The translations under genes and the position numbers were made by a program. From positions 248,001-312,000 of the forward strand of contig NZ_CP108067.1 in assembly GCF_036178145.1 (NCBI RefSeq): 64,000 nt of DNA, in the 5' to 3' direction. The notes under the pieces were generated by a model. The model saw only the letters and a list, made by a program, of their open reading frames with translations, had not been told where the DNA came from and did no database searches. The stretch comes from Streptomyces sp. NBC_00273. Lineage in GTDB: Bacteria; Actinomycetota; Actinomycetes; Streptomycetales; Streptomycetaceae. Position 1 is the stretch's first letter, and every line of letters begins with the position of its first letter. Shown here one piece after another: positions 46,601-54,600 of the stretch.

Positions 46601-47427
46601 GCGACAGCGCCCCCGGGGCGAACAGCTCCAGGCTGCGACTCCTGCTCAGCAACCGGTCCTGGGTACTGAACGACATGGGCCGCGTGGACGAGGCCGTGGA
46701 CACGGTCTCCGAGGCACTCCGGTACGGGCGGTCGTTGTACAGGGACAACCCGGTGACCCACGGCAGGGATCTGGCCGACGACCTGTCCAAGGCCGCCGGA
46801 TTCCACCAGGGCGCCGGGCGCCGGGAGGAGGCGATCTCCCTGATCGAGGAGGAGATCGGCGTTCGGCGCGAACTCGTCCGTCTCCACCCGGCACCAAACG
46901 AGGTCGGTCTGGCCGAGGCGCTGCACGACCAGTCCGTAGCCCTGGCGGGCTACGGCAGACCCGAGGAAGCGCTGCGGGCGGCGGACGAAGCGCTGGAGCT
47001 GTACGAGCGGCGCTGGCGCGAGGCACCCGACAAGGAAGCCCTGCCCTACGCAGCCGGGCTGGCTCTCGTGGCCTGGCTGAGGGAGACCACCGGCAGGGGA
47101 GGCGATCCGGTCCCGCTCAGGAAGCGGGCCGTCGTTCTGCTGCGTCCGGAGGCGAGGCACTCCGGCGAGGCGCGCAGAGCGCTCGCGTGGAATCTGCTGC
47201 AACTGGCCAACCACGCCGCTGCGGCCGGAGGGATGTCTGCTCTGCTGCGGGCGCTGCCCCTCGCCCGCGAGGCCACCGAGCACTACGTCCGGGCGTCGGG
47301 GCGAGGCCCCCACCCGAACGATGACGTGACGGGAGCGGCGGCCCGCTGGGTTCAGTTACTGGAGGGCTGCGGGCGCAGGACCGAGGCGATGGACGTACGC
47401 CGCCGGTACGGGCTGCGGCAAGCCTGA
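43672..47427 (+). CDS. Trypsin-like protease fused to P-loop NTPase and TPR array
   Basis: This is a large cytosolic protein of about 1,251 residues. The N-terminus is a trypsin-like peptidase with a full triad: His in VLTAAHIL (about 36), Asp in ASVDAALLAV (about 75) and Ser in WAGMSGAPVFSG (about 171). An NTPase follows with Walker A LTGPGGQGKSRL (about 300) and Walker B LLLVVDYAES (about 366). The C-terminal half from about 680 is an array of TPR-like helices (LNSLAVIYEDAVRLPEAVAV). The design matches STAND-type signalling NTPases: TPRs sense, NTPase switches, protease acts. The GTG at 43672 has GGGAG 5 nt upstream; GTG at 43666 is possible. The targets are unknown. Confidence 0.85.
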   Translation: MKFERVVQVRGRDGTGPGSFGTGCLIAPGLVLTAAHILRTEEGVVRTPTVTFPADGEPGPWDARVLWLRYDASVDAALLAVSGPAATRATNPEPQRWGDLVTRAASHPVDSYGYPRSQRMPAGTTGPARTEEQFAGRVSPGTGGSARRWELLSNDPLPPADRQGQGWAGMSGAPVFSGDLLLGVVRQDRRAETGTRLTATRSSEIVADEGFRTALRTQAAHGPRAPVVEPAELAPLLDPAAPERDLRSPAMLLRADVEATPFRGRVQDWEKLREWCLTPRRTRPCPGAPAGDLTVRVLTGPGGQGKSRLVRRLVEAVRAKPGWTAGLLRSDLSDEDLRGNGFPPSGGTPASALHALGDCARDLLLVVDYAESRPRWIRRLIDRARAAAATGLTVRVLLVARSSGGWQFDPYDTGVATHEILASALTTELGPLDVTSDGRREAFAAALPGLAEHLERTDGQEDYDWAALVGGLSVPSDMSGRRYATALNVQMEALAALLQAGPAPLDIVPGEAVEATLLRHEERYWARTLATDGERPLPMPLMRRVVAAATLCGAADEDEAMKVVARVPALGRGREWELAAAIGRLYPGAGDTYWGMLQPDRVAEFQASLTVADVPTLLPALMAGATAAQQVQALTVLSRSVVAHANGARTRQRDLVLARLDALLEQQDLAAEVLRAAAAALPEASDALTRFAVRLTQQLVERYRESARGEADLDGLVWALGEWARRKARTGDWRTAVAAGEEALVIQRARAADGSPAEERVLAGTLIQQASDQWTAGSRQTSLALAEEAVELCRKLERSGHDADPELLAKALNSLAVIYEDAVRLPEAVAVAEESVAIRRALAGRDPSHSAAHAASLRTLASCRASSGLAEEGRIIVEQALAIERRLATENPDAHADGLAHTLNSVSWHYWREGASPVGTRATLQEAVTLRRRLAADNPDTYNNSLAICLVNLATEQPNEQALETLAEARELYDLMRDSAPGANSSRLRLLLSNRSWVLNDMGRVDEAVDTVSEALRYGRSLYRDNPVTHGRDLADDLSKAAGFHQGAGRREEAISLIEEEIGVRRELVRLHPAPNEVGLAEALHDQSVALAGYGRPEEALRAADEALELYERRWREAPDKEALPYAAGLALVAWLRETTGRGGDPVPLRKRAVVLLRPEARHSGEARRALAWNLLQLANHAAAAGGMSALLRALPLAREATEHYVRASGRGPHPNDDVTGAAARWVQLLEGCGRRTEAMDVRRRYGLRQA

Positions 47428-47488
47428 CCTACAGGCACCGCCGGACCGGCGGAAGAGACACGATCGTGCGCTTCGACAGGAGAGACAC

Positions 47489-47998
47489 ATGCCGGACCCG
47501 CAGGAGAAACAGGACGCCCCCGTCGACGAGGGCGCCGCCGCGTCCATGGGAGCGCCGCCGCCGGAGGCCGAGGACGACGCCGAGATGGTCTTCGCGTCGG
47601 TGGAAGAGTTCTACGGCCACTACCTCTCCCAGATCGTGAAGCGTCGGGTGGACGGCGTTCATCTGGCCTGGTGCCCGGACTGGTGGACCCATCCCGAGGC
47701 GATCGCCCGGATCGCCGCGCTGTGGCGGGCCTTCGAGTACCTGCGGCTCGACGCGGCCCTCGGCATGTCCCACTGGTGGCTGCAGCACGCCGATCCCCAT
47801 CTCGCCGCGCTGATGCATCCGCTCACCGGCCCGTTCGCGCTCTGCTCCGGGCCCGAAGGACACACCGCGGAGCTGGGCCCGTTGCCCGGTAACCCGTCGC
47901 CGCCGGAGATGTGGGACCACCCCGCCTTCTCGATCCACGCGGCCGAGGAGAAGAAGGCGGAGGAGGGGGCGGAAGTGCCTGAGCAGAACGTCGGCTGA
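47489..47998 (+). CDS. DUF4913 protein
   Basis: The 169-residue protein has an acidic, disordered N-terminus of about 35 residues, then the DUF4913 core: FYGHYLSQIVKRRVDGVHLA, WCPDWWTHPEAIARIAALWR, AFEYLRLDAALGMSHWWLQH, HLAALMHPLTGPFALC. DUF4913 proteins are frequent on actinomycete plasmids and integrative elements, and their role is unknown. It starts 61 bp after the protease/NTPase gene with AGGAGAG upstream and may be part of the same operon. Confidence 0.8.
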   Translation: MPDPQEKQDAPVDEGAAASMGAPPPEAEDDAEMVFASVEEFYGHYLSQIVKRRVDGVHLAWCPDWWTHPEAIARIAALWRAFEYLRLDAALGMSHWWLQHADPHLAALMHPLTGPFALCSGPEGHTAELGPLPGNPSPPEMWDHPAFSIHAAEEKKAEEGAEVPEQNVG

Positions 47999-48387
47999 GC
48001 GCCGCCCGCGCTACTCGCGGCGCAGCGCCTCCAGCTGTTCCAGGAACCACTGCTGCTGCGGCGGCAGCGCGGTGGCGGCCTCGGCCAGCCGAAAGCCGTG
48101 TCGGCTCAGATGACCCCCTTCGACGACGGCTCGGGCCTGGTCATCGTCGCCGACGGAATCTTCGGCATGTGCTCCAGCTACTGTCAGTACTTCGCTCTCT
48201 GCGCCGACAAGAGGTCCCACGTCACGGCCCACGGCCTTCTGGCGGCTGCTGCGCGACCTGGGCAAGGGGGAGCTCTTCGGGTATGAGGATGTGCTCACCG
48301 CCCTGCTGCGCTACCACACCGCCCATCAGCGAATCCTGGCCGTGTCGACGCAGTTGGGGGTGCGGCTCAGCCCGGGAGGCGAGCGGT
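47999..48387. other. Stretch with unrecognised gene fragments
   Basis: Two fragments have protein-like composition. A minus-strand frame ends HGFRLAEAATALPPQQQWFL, EQLEALRRE, with a stop near 48011. A plus-strand frame around 48230-48385 reads FWRLLRDLGKGELFGYEDVL, TALLRYHTAHQRILAVSTQL. Neither has a start or a family that I know. They look like pieces trapped between the DUF4913 gene and the intron remnant. Confidence 0.3.
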
Positions 48388-49143
48388 ACGCCGCAAGGGG
48401 GCATCATCTCCCCGCTCCTGGCGAACATTGCCTTGTCGGCGCTCGATGAGCACCTGCACCGGGCATGGGAGCCGGACGGGGAACTGTCCACCAGCAGTCG
48501 GCGTGAACGGCGGGTTGCCAAGGGCCTGCCCTCGTGGCGGCTGGTCCGCTACGCGGACGACTTCGTCGTCCTGGCCAAAGGGACCAGGCAGGACACCGAG
48601 GCACTGCGTGAGGAGGTCGCCCAGGTCCTCGCCCCGATCGGGTTGCGGCTCTCGGAAGCCAAGACCCAACTGGTGCACCTGAGCGCGGGGTTCGACTTCC
48701 TGGGGTTCCACATCCAGTGGCGCCGCAAACGCGGAACGGACAAGTGGTACGTCTACACCTTCATCGCCGACCAGCCCGTCCGATCGGTGAAGGCGAAGAT
48801 CCGTACTCTCACCCACAGAACGTCGCAGCAGGACCTGGCCGTGGTCCTGGTGAACCTCAACCAGGTCACCCACGGATGGGCCAACTACTTCAGGCATGCC
48901 GTCGCGAAGCGCACCTTCAGCAACCTGGACAACCTCGTCTGGTGGCGAGTCATCCGGCTGCTGCAAGAGCGGCATCACTGGAACTGGACGGACGTCCGCA
49001 GACGGCTCACCACCCCCACCGGGCGGTGGCGGCCGATCAGCGCGGGCGAGATCGAGTTGCGGAAGATCAGCGCGATCCCGGTCACCCGGTATCGCTACCG
49101 CGGCAACACGATCCCCACCCCCTGGACCCCTGCAACCACCTGA
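48388..49143 (+). pseudogene. Group II intron reverse transcriptase/maturase, 5'-truncated
   Basis: The frame enters at GTPQGGIISPLLANIALSAL (RT domain 4) and has the catalytic WRLVRYADDFVVLAKG (YADD), LSEAKTQLVHLSAGFDFLGF, and the maturase X domain (VNLNQVTHGWANYFRHAVAK, WWRVIRLLQERH), ending at 49143. The first half of the RT is missing, so it cannot support retromobility. RT domains 5-7 and the X domain look uninterrupted. Confidence 0.85.
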
Positions 49144-49149
49144 CGGCAG

Positions 49150-49240
49150 AGACCGTGGAGAGCCCGTTGCCTAGTAATGGGCACGGCGGGTTCGGCGAGA
49201 GGTCCGGGGAAACGGACTGGGAGCAATCCCGGCACCGCGC
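49150..49240 (+). ncRNA. Possible group II intron 3' end (domain V region)
   Basis: Just after the maturase stop lies GAGCCCGTTGCCTAGTAATG followed by GGCACGGCGGGTTCGGCGAG. It can fold as a short hairpin with an AGC at its base, as in intron domain V. A second hairpin (ggtccggggaaacggactgg) follows. Position and shape fit, but the match to the domain V consensus is only partial. Confidence 0.4.
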
Positions 49241-49824
49241 CCCGGGCCTACTCAGCGACGAAGTCGGATTCTCGATGACGCCGCCGACCTCCCGCACCTG
49301 GAGCCGCCGCGGAATCACCCCGGTCATCCGGGTCCCGCGGACGCTCCCAACGCCGCTTCTCCATCGCTGCCCTGTGCTGCTACAAACCCGGCGAACGCTC
49401 CCGCCTGATCTACCGGCCGAAGCGGCATACCGATCACAAGGCCGGGGGCCGCAAGAGCTTCGCCTGGACCGAGTATCGCGACCTCCTCATCGCCGCCCAC
49501 CAACAGCTCGACGGACCGATCGTCCTCATATGGGACAACCTCAACGTCCACAAAGACCGCCGCATGCGGGCCTTCATCGAAGCGCACGACTGGGTCACCG
49601 CCTACCACCTGCCGCCCTACGCACCCGACCTCAACCCCGTCGAGGGCATCTGGTCCGTTCTGCGCCGGACCAGCCAGGCGAACACCGCCTTCACCGACCC
49701 CGACCACCTCATCCGCCGACTTCGACACGGCCTCCGCCAGATCCAGTACCGCAGCGACATCATCGACGGATACCTCACCGGAACCGGACTCATCCTGACG
49801 ACACCACAACTACAAGGTCAGTAG
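49240..49824 (+). pseudogene. IS630-family transposase, truncated and frameshifted
   Basis: The first part reads APGLLSDEVGFSMTPPTSRT, WSRRGITPVIRV (the first catalytic acidic segment, DE). A frameshift near 49337 leads into SIAALCCYKPGERSRLIYRP, LIWDNLNVHKDRRMRAFIEA (Asp) and YAPDLNPVEGIWSVLRR (Glu), ending PQLQGQ. The N-terminal HTH domain is absent. This is a different IS630 member from the one at 21989-23145. Confidence 0.75.
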
Positions 49825-49842
49825 ACTCCGCCGGCGCTCCGA

Positions 49843-50125
49843 TCTGTACCTGGCGGGAGAACTACCCGTACGAGCGCAAGATCCGTCGTGCGGAGTACGA
49901 GCGGACCAAGCGGATCCTGCAGATCGAGCTGCTGAAGCTGCAACGCTGGGTCCGGGAGACCGGTGCCCGGCTGGTGGTGATCTGCGAGGGCCGGGACGCG
50001 GCAGGCAAGGGCGGCACGATCCAGCGGTTCACCGAGCGGCTCAACCCCCGCGGGGCACGGATCATCGCTCTGTCCCGGCCGACCGAGCGGGAGACGGGCA
50101 GTGGTACTTCCAGAGGAAGGGAACA
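49843..50125 (+). pseudogene. Polyphosphate kinase 2 (PPK2), N-terminal remnant
   Basis: The frame reads WRENYPYERKIRRAEYERTK, LLKLQRWVRETGARLVVICE, then the Walker A motif GRDAAGKGGTIQRFTERLNP and IIALSRPTERETG. The expected GQWYFQR follows only after a one-base shift near 50098, and the rest of the gene is missing. Intact PPK2 makes nucleoside triphosphates from polyphosphate. This piece lacks Walker B and the lid. Confidence 0.75.
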
Positions 50126-50355
50126 GGTAGCAGTAAGGGAGTACGCCTGACCTGCGGTTTCACAGCAATCCCTCGGGATATGACCACACTTGGTGTGCCC
50201 GGAGTAGCCCCGGGTCACCCCGCGGATTCCCCGATCTCGCGCACCGCCAGGTGCCCGGGAGTGCCCGGAATCCGACGGTGCGTCAGAACCAAGGGGCGCG
50301 TCCTCATGCCGCCCCGATGGGGTCACTGCGGTCCCTAGAGACTCCGTTGCTGAAT

Positions 50356-50427
50356 GAGGAAGTTTCATCGTGATTCGTGCTGGTCACCGGGCCTGGTGAC
50401 CTGCACGAATCACGATGAAACTTCCTC
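50356..50427. repeat. 72-bp near-perfect palindrome with AAT flanks
   Basis: The arms begin GAGGAAGTTTCATCGTGATT and pair along roughly 33 bp with one mismatch, around a very short GC-rich centre. AAT lies on both sides (50353-50355 and 50428-50430). It is AT-richer than its surroundings. It looks like two IS ends joined with little between them (a MITE-like or fully deleted element), or a strong cruciform site. Confidence 0.7.
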
Positions 50428-50634
50428 AATTAGCGGTCGAGTCGTCGCGGGGCCCCGGGCGGCCAAGTCTCCTGAGCCATCCAACGGCGTCACTGTGCCA
50501 GCCATACCCAGGACCCCTGGGTCCCACCGATCTTACGAATGACCAGTTCAGACCCACAAGAAGAAGGTAGGACAGCGGTGAGTGCGGGGGCGCAGTCGAG
50601 CGTGATCCACCCCGCGACGGTCGGTGGGCCTGCG

Positions 50635-50666
50635 CCCTGGCCACGAGAGGACTCTCGTGGCCAGGG
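50635..50666 (-). terminator. Hairpin terminator after the secreted-protein gene
   Basis: There is a perfect 14-bp stem CCCTGGCCACGAGA / TCTCGTGGCCAGGG with a 4-nt loop, 6 bp beyond the stop of the minus-strand gene at 50672. It probably ends the ALF-repeat operon. Confidence 0.75.
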
Positions 50667-50671
50667 CGGTG

Positions 50672-51178
50672 CTACTTGGTGGTGCGGATGTCGACGAGGA
50701 CGTGGTCGCGTCGCTGGGGGTCGGCGGCCTCGCCGACCGGCTTCCACTGGTTCTTGTCCACGTCGATGTTCTGCTCGGGCGCACCCTCCGCGGTCAGCGT
50801 GACGCTCGTCTGGTGGGTGGCGTCGCCCCGGATGCCGTAGACGGCGGGGATCTCCACGGTCAGTTGGCCCGAGCCGCCGGCGGCGCGGAAGCAGATCGTC
50901 CCGTTGGTCCGGGAGAAGACCTGGATCTGGCTTTCCGAGGAGGCGCAGTCGGCGAGCATGATGTGACCGTCGCCCCGCTTGAGGACGATGCCGAGTTCGG
51001 CACCGATCCGCGCGCCGTCGGGGTACTCGAACGTTTCGATGGCGTAGCCGGGGCCATCGGCGGCCACGGGCACCGCGGCGGGAGCCTGGGGGGTCTGAGC
51101 GGTCGCGATGGTCACCGCCGCTGCGGCGCAGATCGCGGTCGCTGCGGCCGTGGCGATGATCCGTCGTGAGATCTTCAT
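50672..51178 (-). CDS. Secreted protein, unknown function
   Basis: The 168-residue protein has a signal peptide (MKISRRIIATAAATAICAAA, then AVTIATAQTPQAPA) and a beta-rich mature domain of about 135 residues with two cysteines (MLADCASSESQIQVFSR, GTICFRAAGGSG) likely to form a disulfide. The ATG has GAAGGAAG upstream. It follows the membrane-protein and ALF-repeat genes in the same direction and ends at a strong hairpin, so it is the last gene of that unit. It could be a partner or protector of the ALF protein; this is inference. Confidence 0.7.
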   Translation of the reverse strand: MKISRRIIATAAATAICAAAAVTIATAQTPQAPAAVPVAADGPGYAIETFEYPDGARIGAELGIVLKRGDGHIMLADCASSESQIQVFSRTNGTICFRAAGGSGQLTVEIPAVYGIRGDATHQTSVTLTAEGAPEQNIDVDKNQWKPVGEAADPQRRDHVLVDIRTTK

Positions 51179-51213
51179 CGTTCTTCCTTCTTTGTCTTTG
51201 TCGGAACGGCTCT

Positions 51214-51591
51214 TCAGATGAGATAGGCGACGCCGATGAGCGCGGCCAGGAATGCGAGGAGGAACACGAAGGTCTGTCCGCGGGACATGTCCTCCATGGG
51301 TTTCCCCGCGCGCTTCAGGTCGAGCTGGCGGGTGACGTACCCGGCGAAGACGATTCTCAGAATGACCAGAATGATCATGGTGGCGGTGTAGAGCACCAGC
51401 GGTGTCCTGCCCGCGTAACCGCGTGCGGCGGAGCCGCCGGCAATGGACACGGCGCCGACCAGGGGCAGCGACCAGGCGATCAGCCGGTCCCGTGGGGTCG
51501 TGGTCATGGACTGCGCGGCCAGGCCGAGGGCGAGGCCGGACACGAGCGCGGCGATCCACCACTGACCGGCGGACAGGTTCGAGGTCAGCAT
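51214..51591 (-). CDS. Small membrane protein with four predicted helices
   Basis: The 125-residue protein has hydrophobic segments at about residues 10-28 (WWIAALVSGLALGLAAQSM), 36-56 (LIAWSLPLVGAVSIAGGSAA), 62-85 (TPLVLYTATMIILVILRIVF) and 105-124 (TFVFLLAFLAALIGVAYLI). No family is recognised. The ATG at 51591 has AAGGG upstream. It lies between the large ALF-repeat gene and the small secreted gene, all in one direction. In a polymorphic-toxin reading it would be the immunity candidate, but there is no direct proof. Confidence 0.7.
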   Translation of the reverse strand: MLTSNLSAGQWWIAALVSGLALGLAAQSMTTTPRDRLIAWSLPLVGAVSIAGGSAARGYAGRTPLVLYTATMIILVILRIVFAGYVTRQLDLKRAGKPMEDMSRGQTFVFLLAFLAALIGVAYLI

Positions 51592-51680
51592 GGAATCCCT
51601 TGTCGTGTGCGGCGCGTGTACGACCCGGGCGGGCGGGGAGAGACTAGGTGCCCTTCCCGCCCACCCGGGGAGGTGACGGT

Positions 51681-54600
51681 CTACCAGGTGAGCCAGCCGA
51701 CGACGGTGGTCGTCGCGTCGGCCACCGCGCCCGCGGCACTGGACACCTTCTGGCCGACCGTCTTGGACACCTGCTCGCCCATCTTGCCGAGCAGCTTCCC
51801 CTTGCCGGTCAGGATGCCACCGAGCACGAACGCGCCGAGTGCCTGGTGGAACCGCGCGTCGTCCCAGCCGTAGCTGATGCCGTTGAGCAGCGCGCTCGCC
51901 CCCTGGAGTCCCAGGGAGACGAGGCCGACGACGCCGGCGGCCGCGGCCAGGGGCGGGAAGAACAGGGCGCCGACGCCCAGGACGACCGCAGCGCCTCCGG
52001 CGACCGTGCTCCAGTGGCCCGTGACCAGGGCCCAGTCCTTGGTGTCCTTGACGTCCTCCGGCCACAGCCCCCAGAGCTTGGTGTCGCCGTCGTCGTCGGC
52101 CTCCGTGGCCGGGGTGGTCCCCGCCTGCTCGTGCTGCTTCGCCTCCACGGCGGCCTGCTTCGCCGCGGCCACGATCTCGGCGTCCCGCTTCGCGGTCGCG
52201 ATCCGATGGGCGTCACTGGCGGCCGTGGCGGCTTCCTGCGCGTCCTTGCCCGCCTGCTGGGCCGACGCCTGCGCCTGGGTGGCGGAGGACTGCGCATCGG
52301 CCGCGTAGGCCACCGCCTGCTGCGCGGACGCCACGGCGCGCCGCATGGAGTAGTTCGCCGTGCGGGCGGCGCCACGGGCGACGGACGCCGCGCTCTTCGC
52401 CTGCTGCGCCGACTGCGCGGCGGAGGCCGCCGACCTGTCGGCCGCGTCCGCGCTGTCACGCGCTTCCTTGGCAGAGTCCGCGGCGTCCTGGGCGTAGCCC
52501 TGCGCCTTGAGCGCCCAGTCAGAGGCCTCTTGCGCGGCCTGGCGCGCCTCGGCCGCCGCCTGGGCGGCGAGTGCGGCGTCCTGCTGCGCCTTCGCGGCGA
52601 TCCGCGCGCCGTGGGCGATGGAGGCCCGAATCGCGGCGATGTGAGTGGCCCGGTCGTGGTCGAGGCGGGCGATGTTGTACTGGTCGTGCAGCACGAAGTA
52701 GCGCCGCATGCGGGCGGAGCCCTCCAGCACGATCTTCGCCGCGGACTGCATGTAGGGGCCGTCGCTGCCGAGGAGGCGGAACACCTCGACGTGGTCGTCC
52801 TCCTTGACCGCCTCCGCCAGCTCGATGTTGAGGAAGCGATGCAGCGCTTGGGCGCTGCCGTCGCGCAGCGCCGCCTCGGCCTTCGCCGTGACGGCCTTGC
52901 CGGGGTTCTCGCCCAAGATCCTGAATACCGTGACCCGGTTGTCCGTGGCGGCCGCCTCGATCACACCCTGATCGAGGAACCTCCGGGCGGCGTCGGGGTC
53001 GCCGCTGGCCAGGGCCTGATGTGCGGCCCCGGCGACCGCGGAGGTCGTCACCCGGGCGACGGCGACGACGTTCTCGCGGTCGTCCTGCTTCTGCGCGAGC
53101 AGGCGGTCGGTGTCGATCCAGTTGGCCACGTCGGCGTCGGTGCCGGCAAGAGCGAACTCCGCGGCCTCCCGCGTCCACGTACCGCCCGAGTTCAGGAGCC
53201 TGACGGCGGCCTTCCGGCCGGACGCGGCCGTGTCGGGGGCGCCTGCCTTCAACGCCGCCTCCGCGGCGGCGATCAGGTCCTTGGTCTCCGTCGTGGTCTG
53301 GTCCGCCTGTGTCCGCGCCCGGTCGGCCCGGACCGCGTCCTCGGTCTCCGCCTGAGCCCGCAGCCGCGCCTCCAGGACACCGAGCTTGGTGTCTTCCTCG
53401 ATACGGGCGCTCTCAGCGGCGCGGGCCGCGACCTCGACCGCCTGGGCCTCCTTGATCGCGTTGGCGGCGGTGGTGGCCGCATCCATCGCGGCCTCCGCGT
53501 AGGCCGTGGACCGCTTGGCGTACTCGATCGCCTCGCCCGCGTTGTCCGCCGCTTCCTCGGCCGCTTCCGCAGCTTTGATCGCGTGGGCGGCGGCACTGCG
53601 GGCAGCGTCACGGGCGACACGTGCGGCGCTTGCCGCCCGGTTCGCGAGCGACTGCGCGGTGCTCGCGGCCCGCGTGGCCCGCGCGGCGGCGGCGTCGGCC
53701 TCGGCGGCAGCCTGCCGCGCCTTGGCGGCCTGCGACTGCGCGATGCCCGCCGAACTCGCGGCGTCAGCAGCGGCGTTGGCAGCCTGCGCGGCGTTCTGGG
53801 CCGCACCCGCCGCGGCGGAACCGGCCGCCGACGCCTGCTGCGAGGCGGAAGCCGCCTGATCGGCCGCGGCGGCCGCGGTGGTCGCGCGCTCGGCAGCCGC
53901 GCGCGCTCCCTGCGCCGCCTGGCGTGCGGCGCCGGCCTTGCTCGCGTCCGCCGAGGCGGCGATCGCGGCGTGGTAGGCGCGCGCGGCCGCGTTGCCTGCG
54001 GACGCCGCCGCGGCAGCCGCGGCCTGCGCCGCAGACGCGGCCCGACCGGAAGCGGCCTGCGCCATGCGGGAGGCCCCGATCGCGGTGGCAGCGGCGTCCG
54101 CGGCGCCGCGGGCGGCACTCGCCGCGTCGTTCGCGGCCGAGGCCGCCTTGCCCACGTCCTGCTGGGCAGCCCTCGCCTCGTCGGCCGCCTTCAGCGCGGC
54201 GGCCTTGGCCTCGGAGGCGGCCTTCTTCGCGTTGTCGGAGGCGGCGACGGCCTGCTCCGTCTGCAACTGAGCCCGCAGGCCCTCCCGCTCGACGATGGCG
54301 ACCAACTGGTCGATGGTCGCGGCTTCCTCGTCACGGGCCCGCGCAATGTGCTGGCCGGCGCTCAGGAACTGGCGGATCGCCTCGGGCGTCCCCTCATTGA
54401 GAGCCCGTTCCGCGTACTTCTTCACCTCCGGCGAGGCGGTGGAGAGCACGGAGAAGACCTCGAACCGGTCGTCCTCCTGCTGCGCGGTGTACTGGGTGGT
54501 CGTCAGGAAGGTGTCGTACGCCTTCGCCGTCCCCAGGTCCAGCGCCTTCGTCGCCGCACGCTTGACGCCGCGACCGCTGTAGCTCATGACGGTGAAGACG

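Larger units (their letters stand above)
50126..50671. other. Non-coding stretch with palindromic repeat and terminator
   Basis: There is no gene. It contains the 72-bp palindrome at 50356-50427 and the terminator hairpin at 50635-50666, both listed separately. The remainder shows nothing that I recognise. Confidence 0.45.

Noticed and set aside
43240..47313. Long minus-strand frames across the trypco2/protease operon
   Set aside because: They have no start signals or domains, while the plus strand shows catalytic and Walker motifs.
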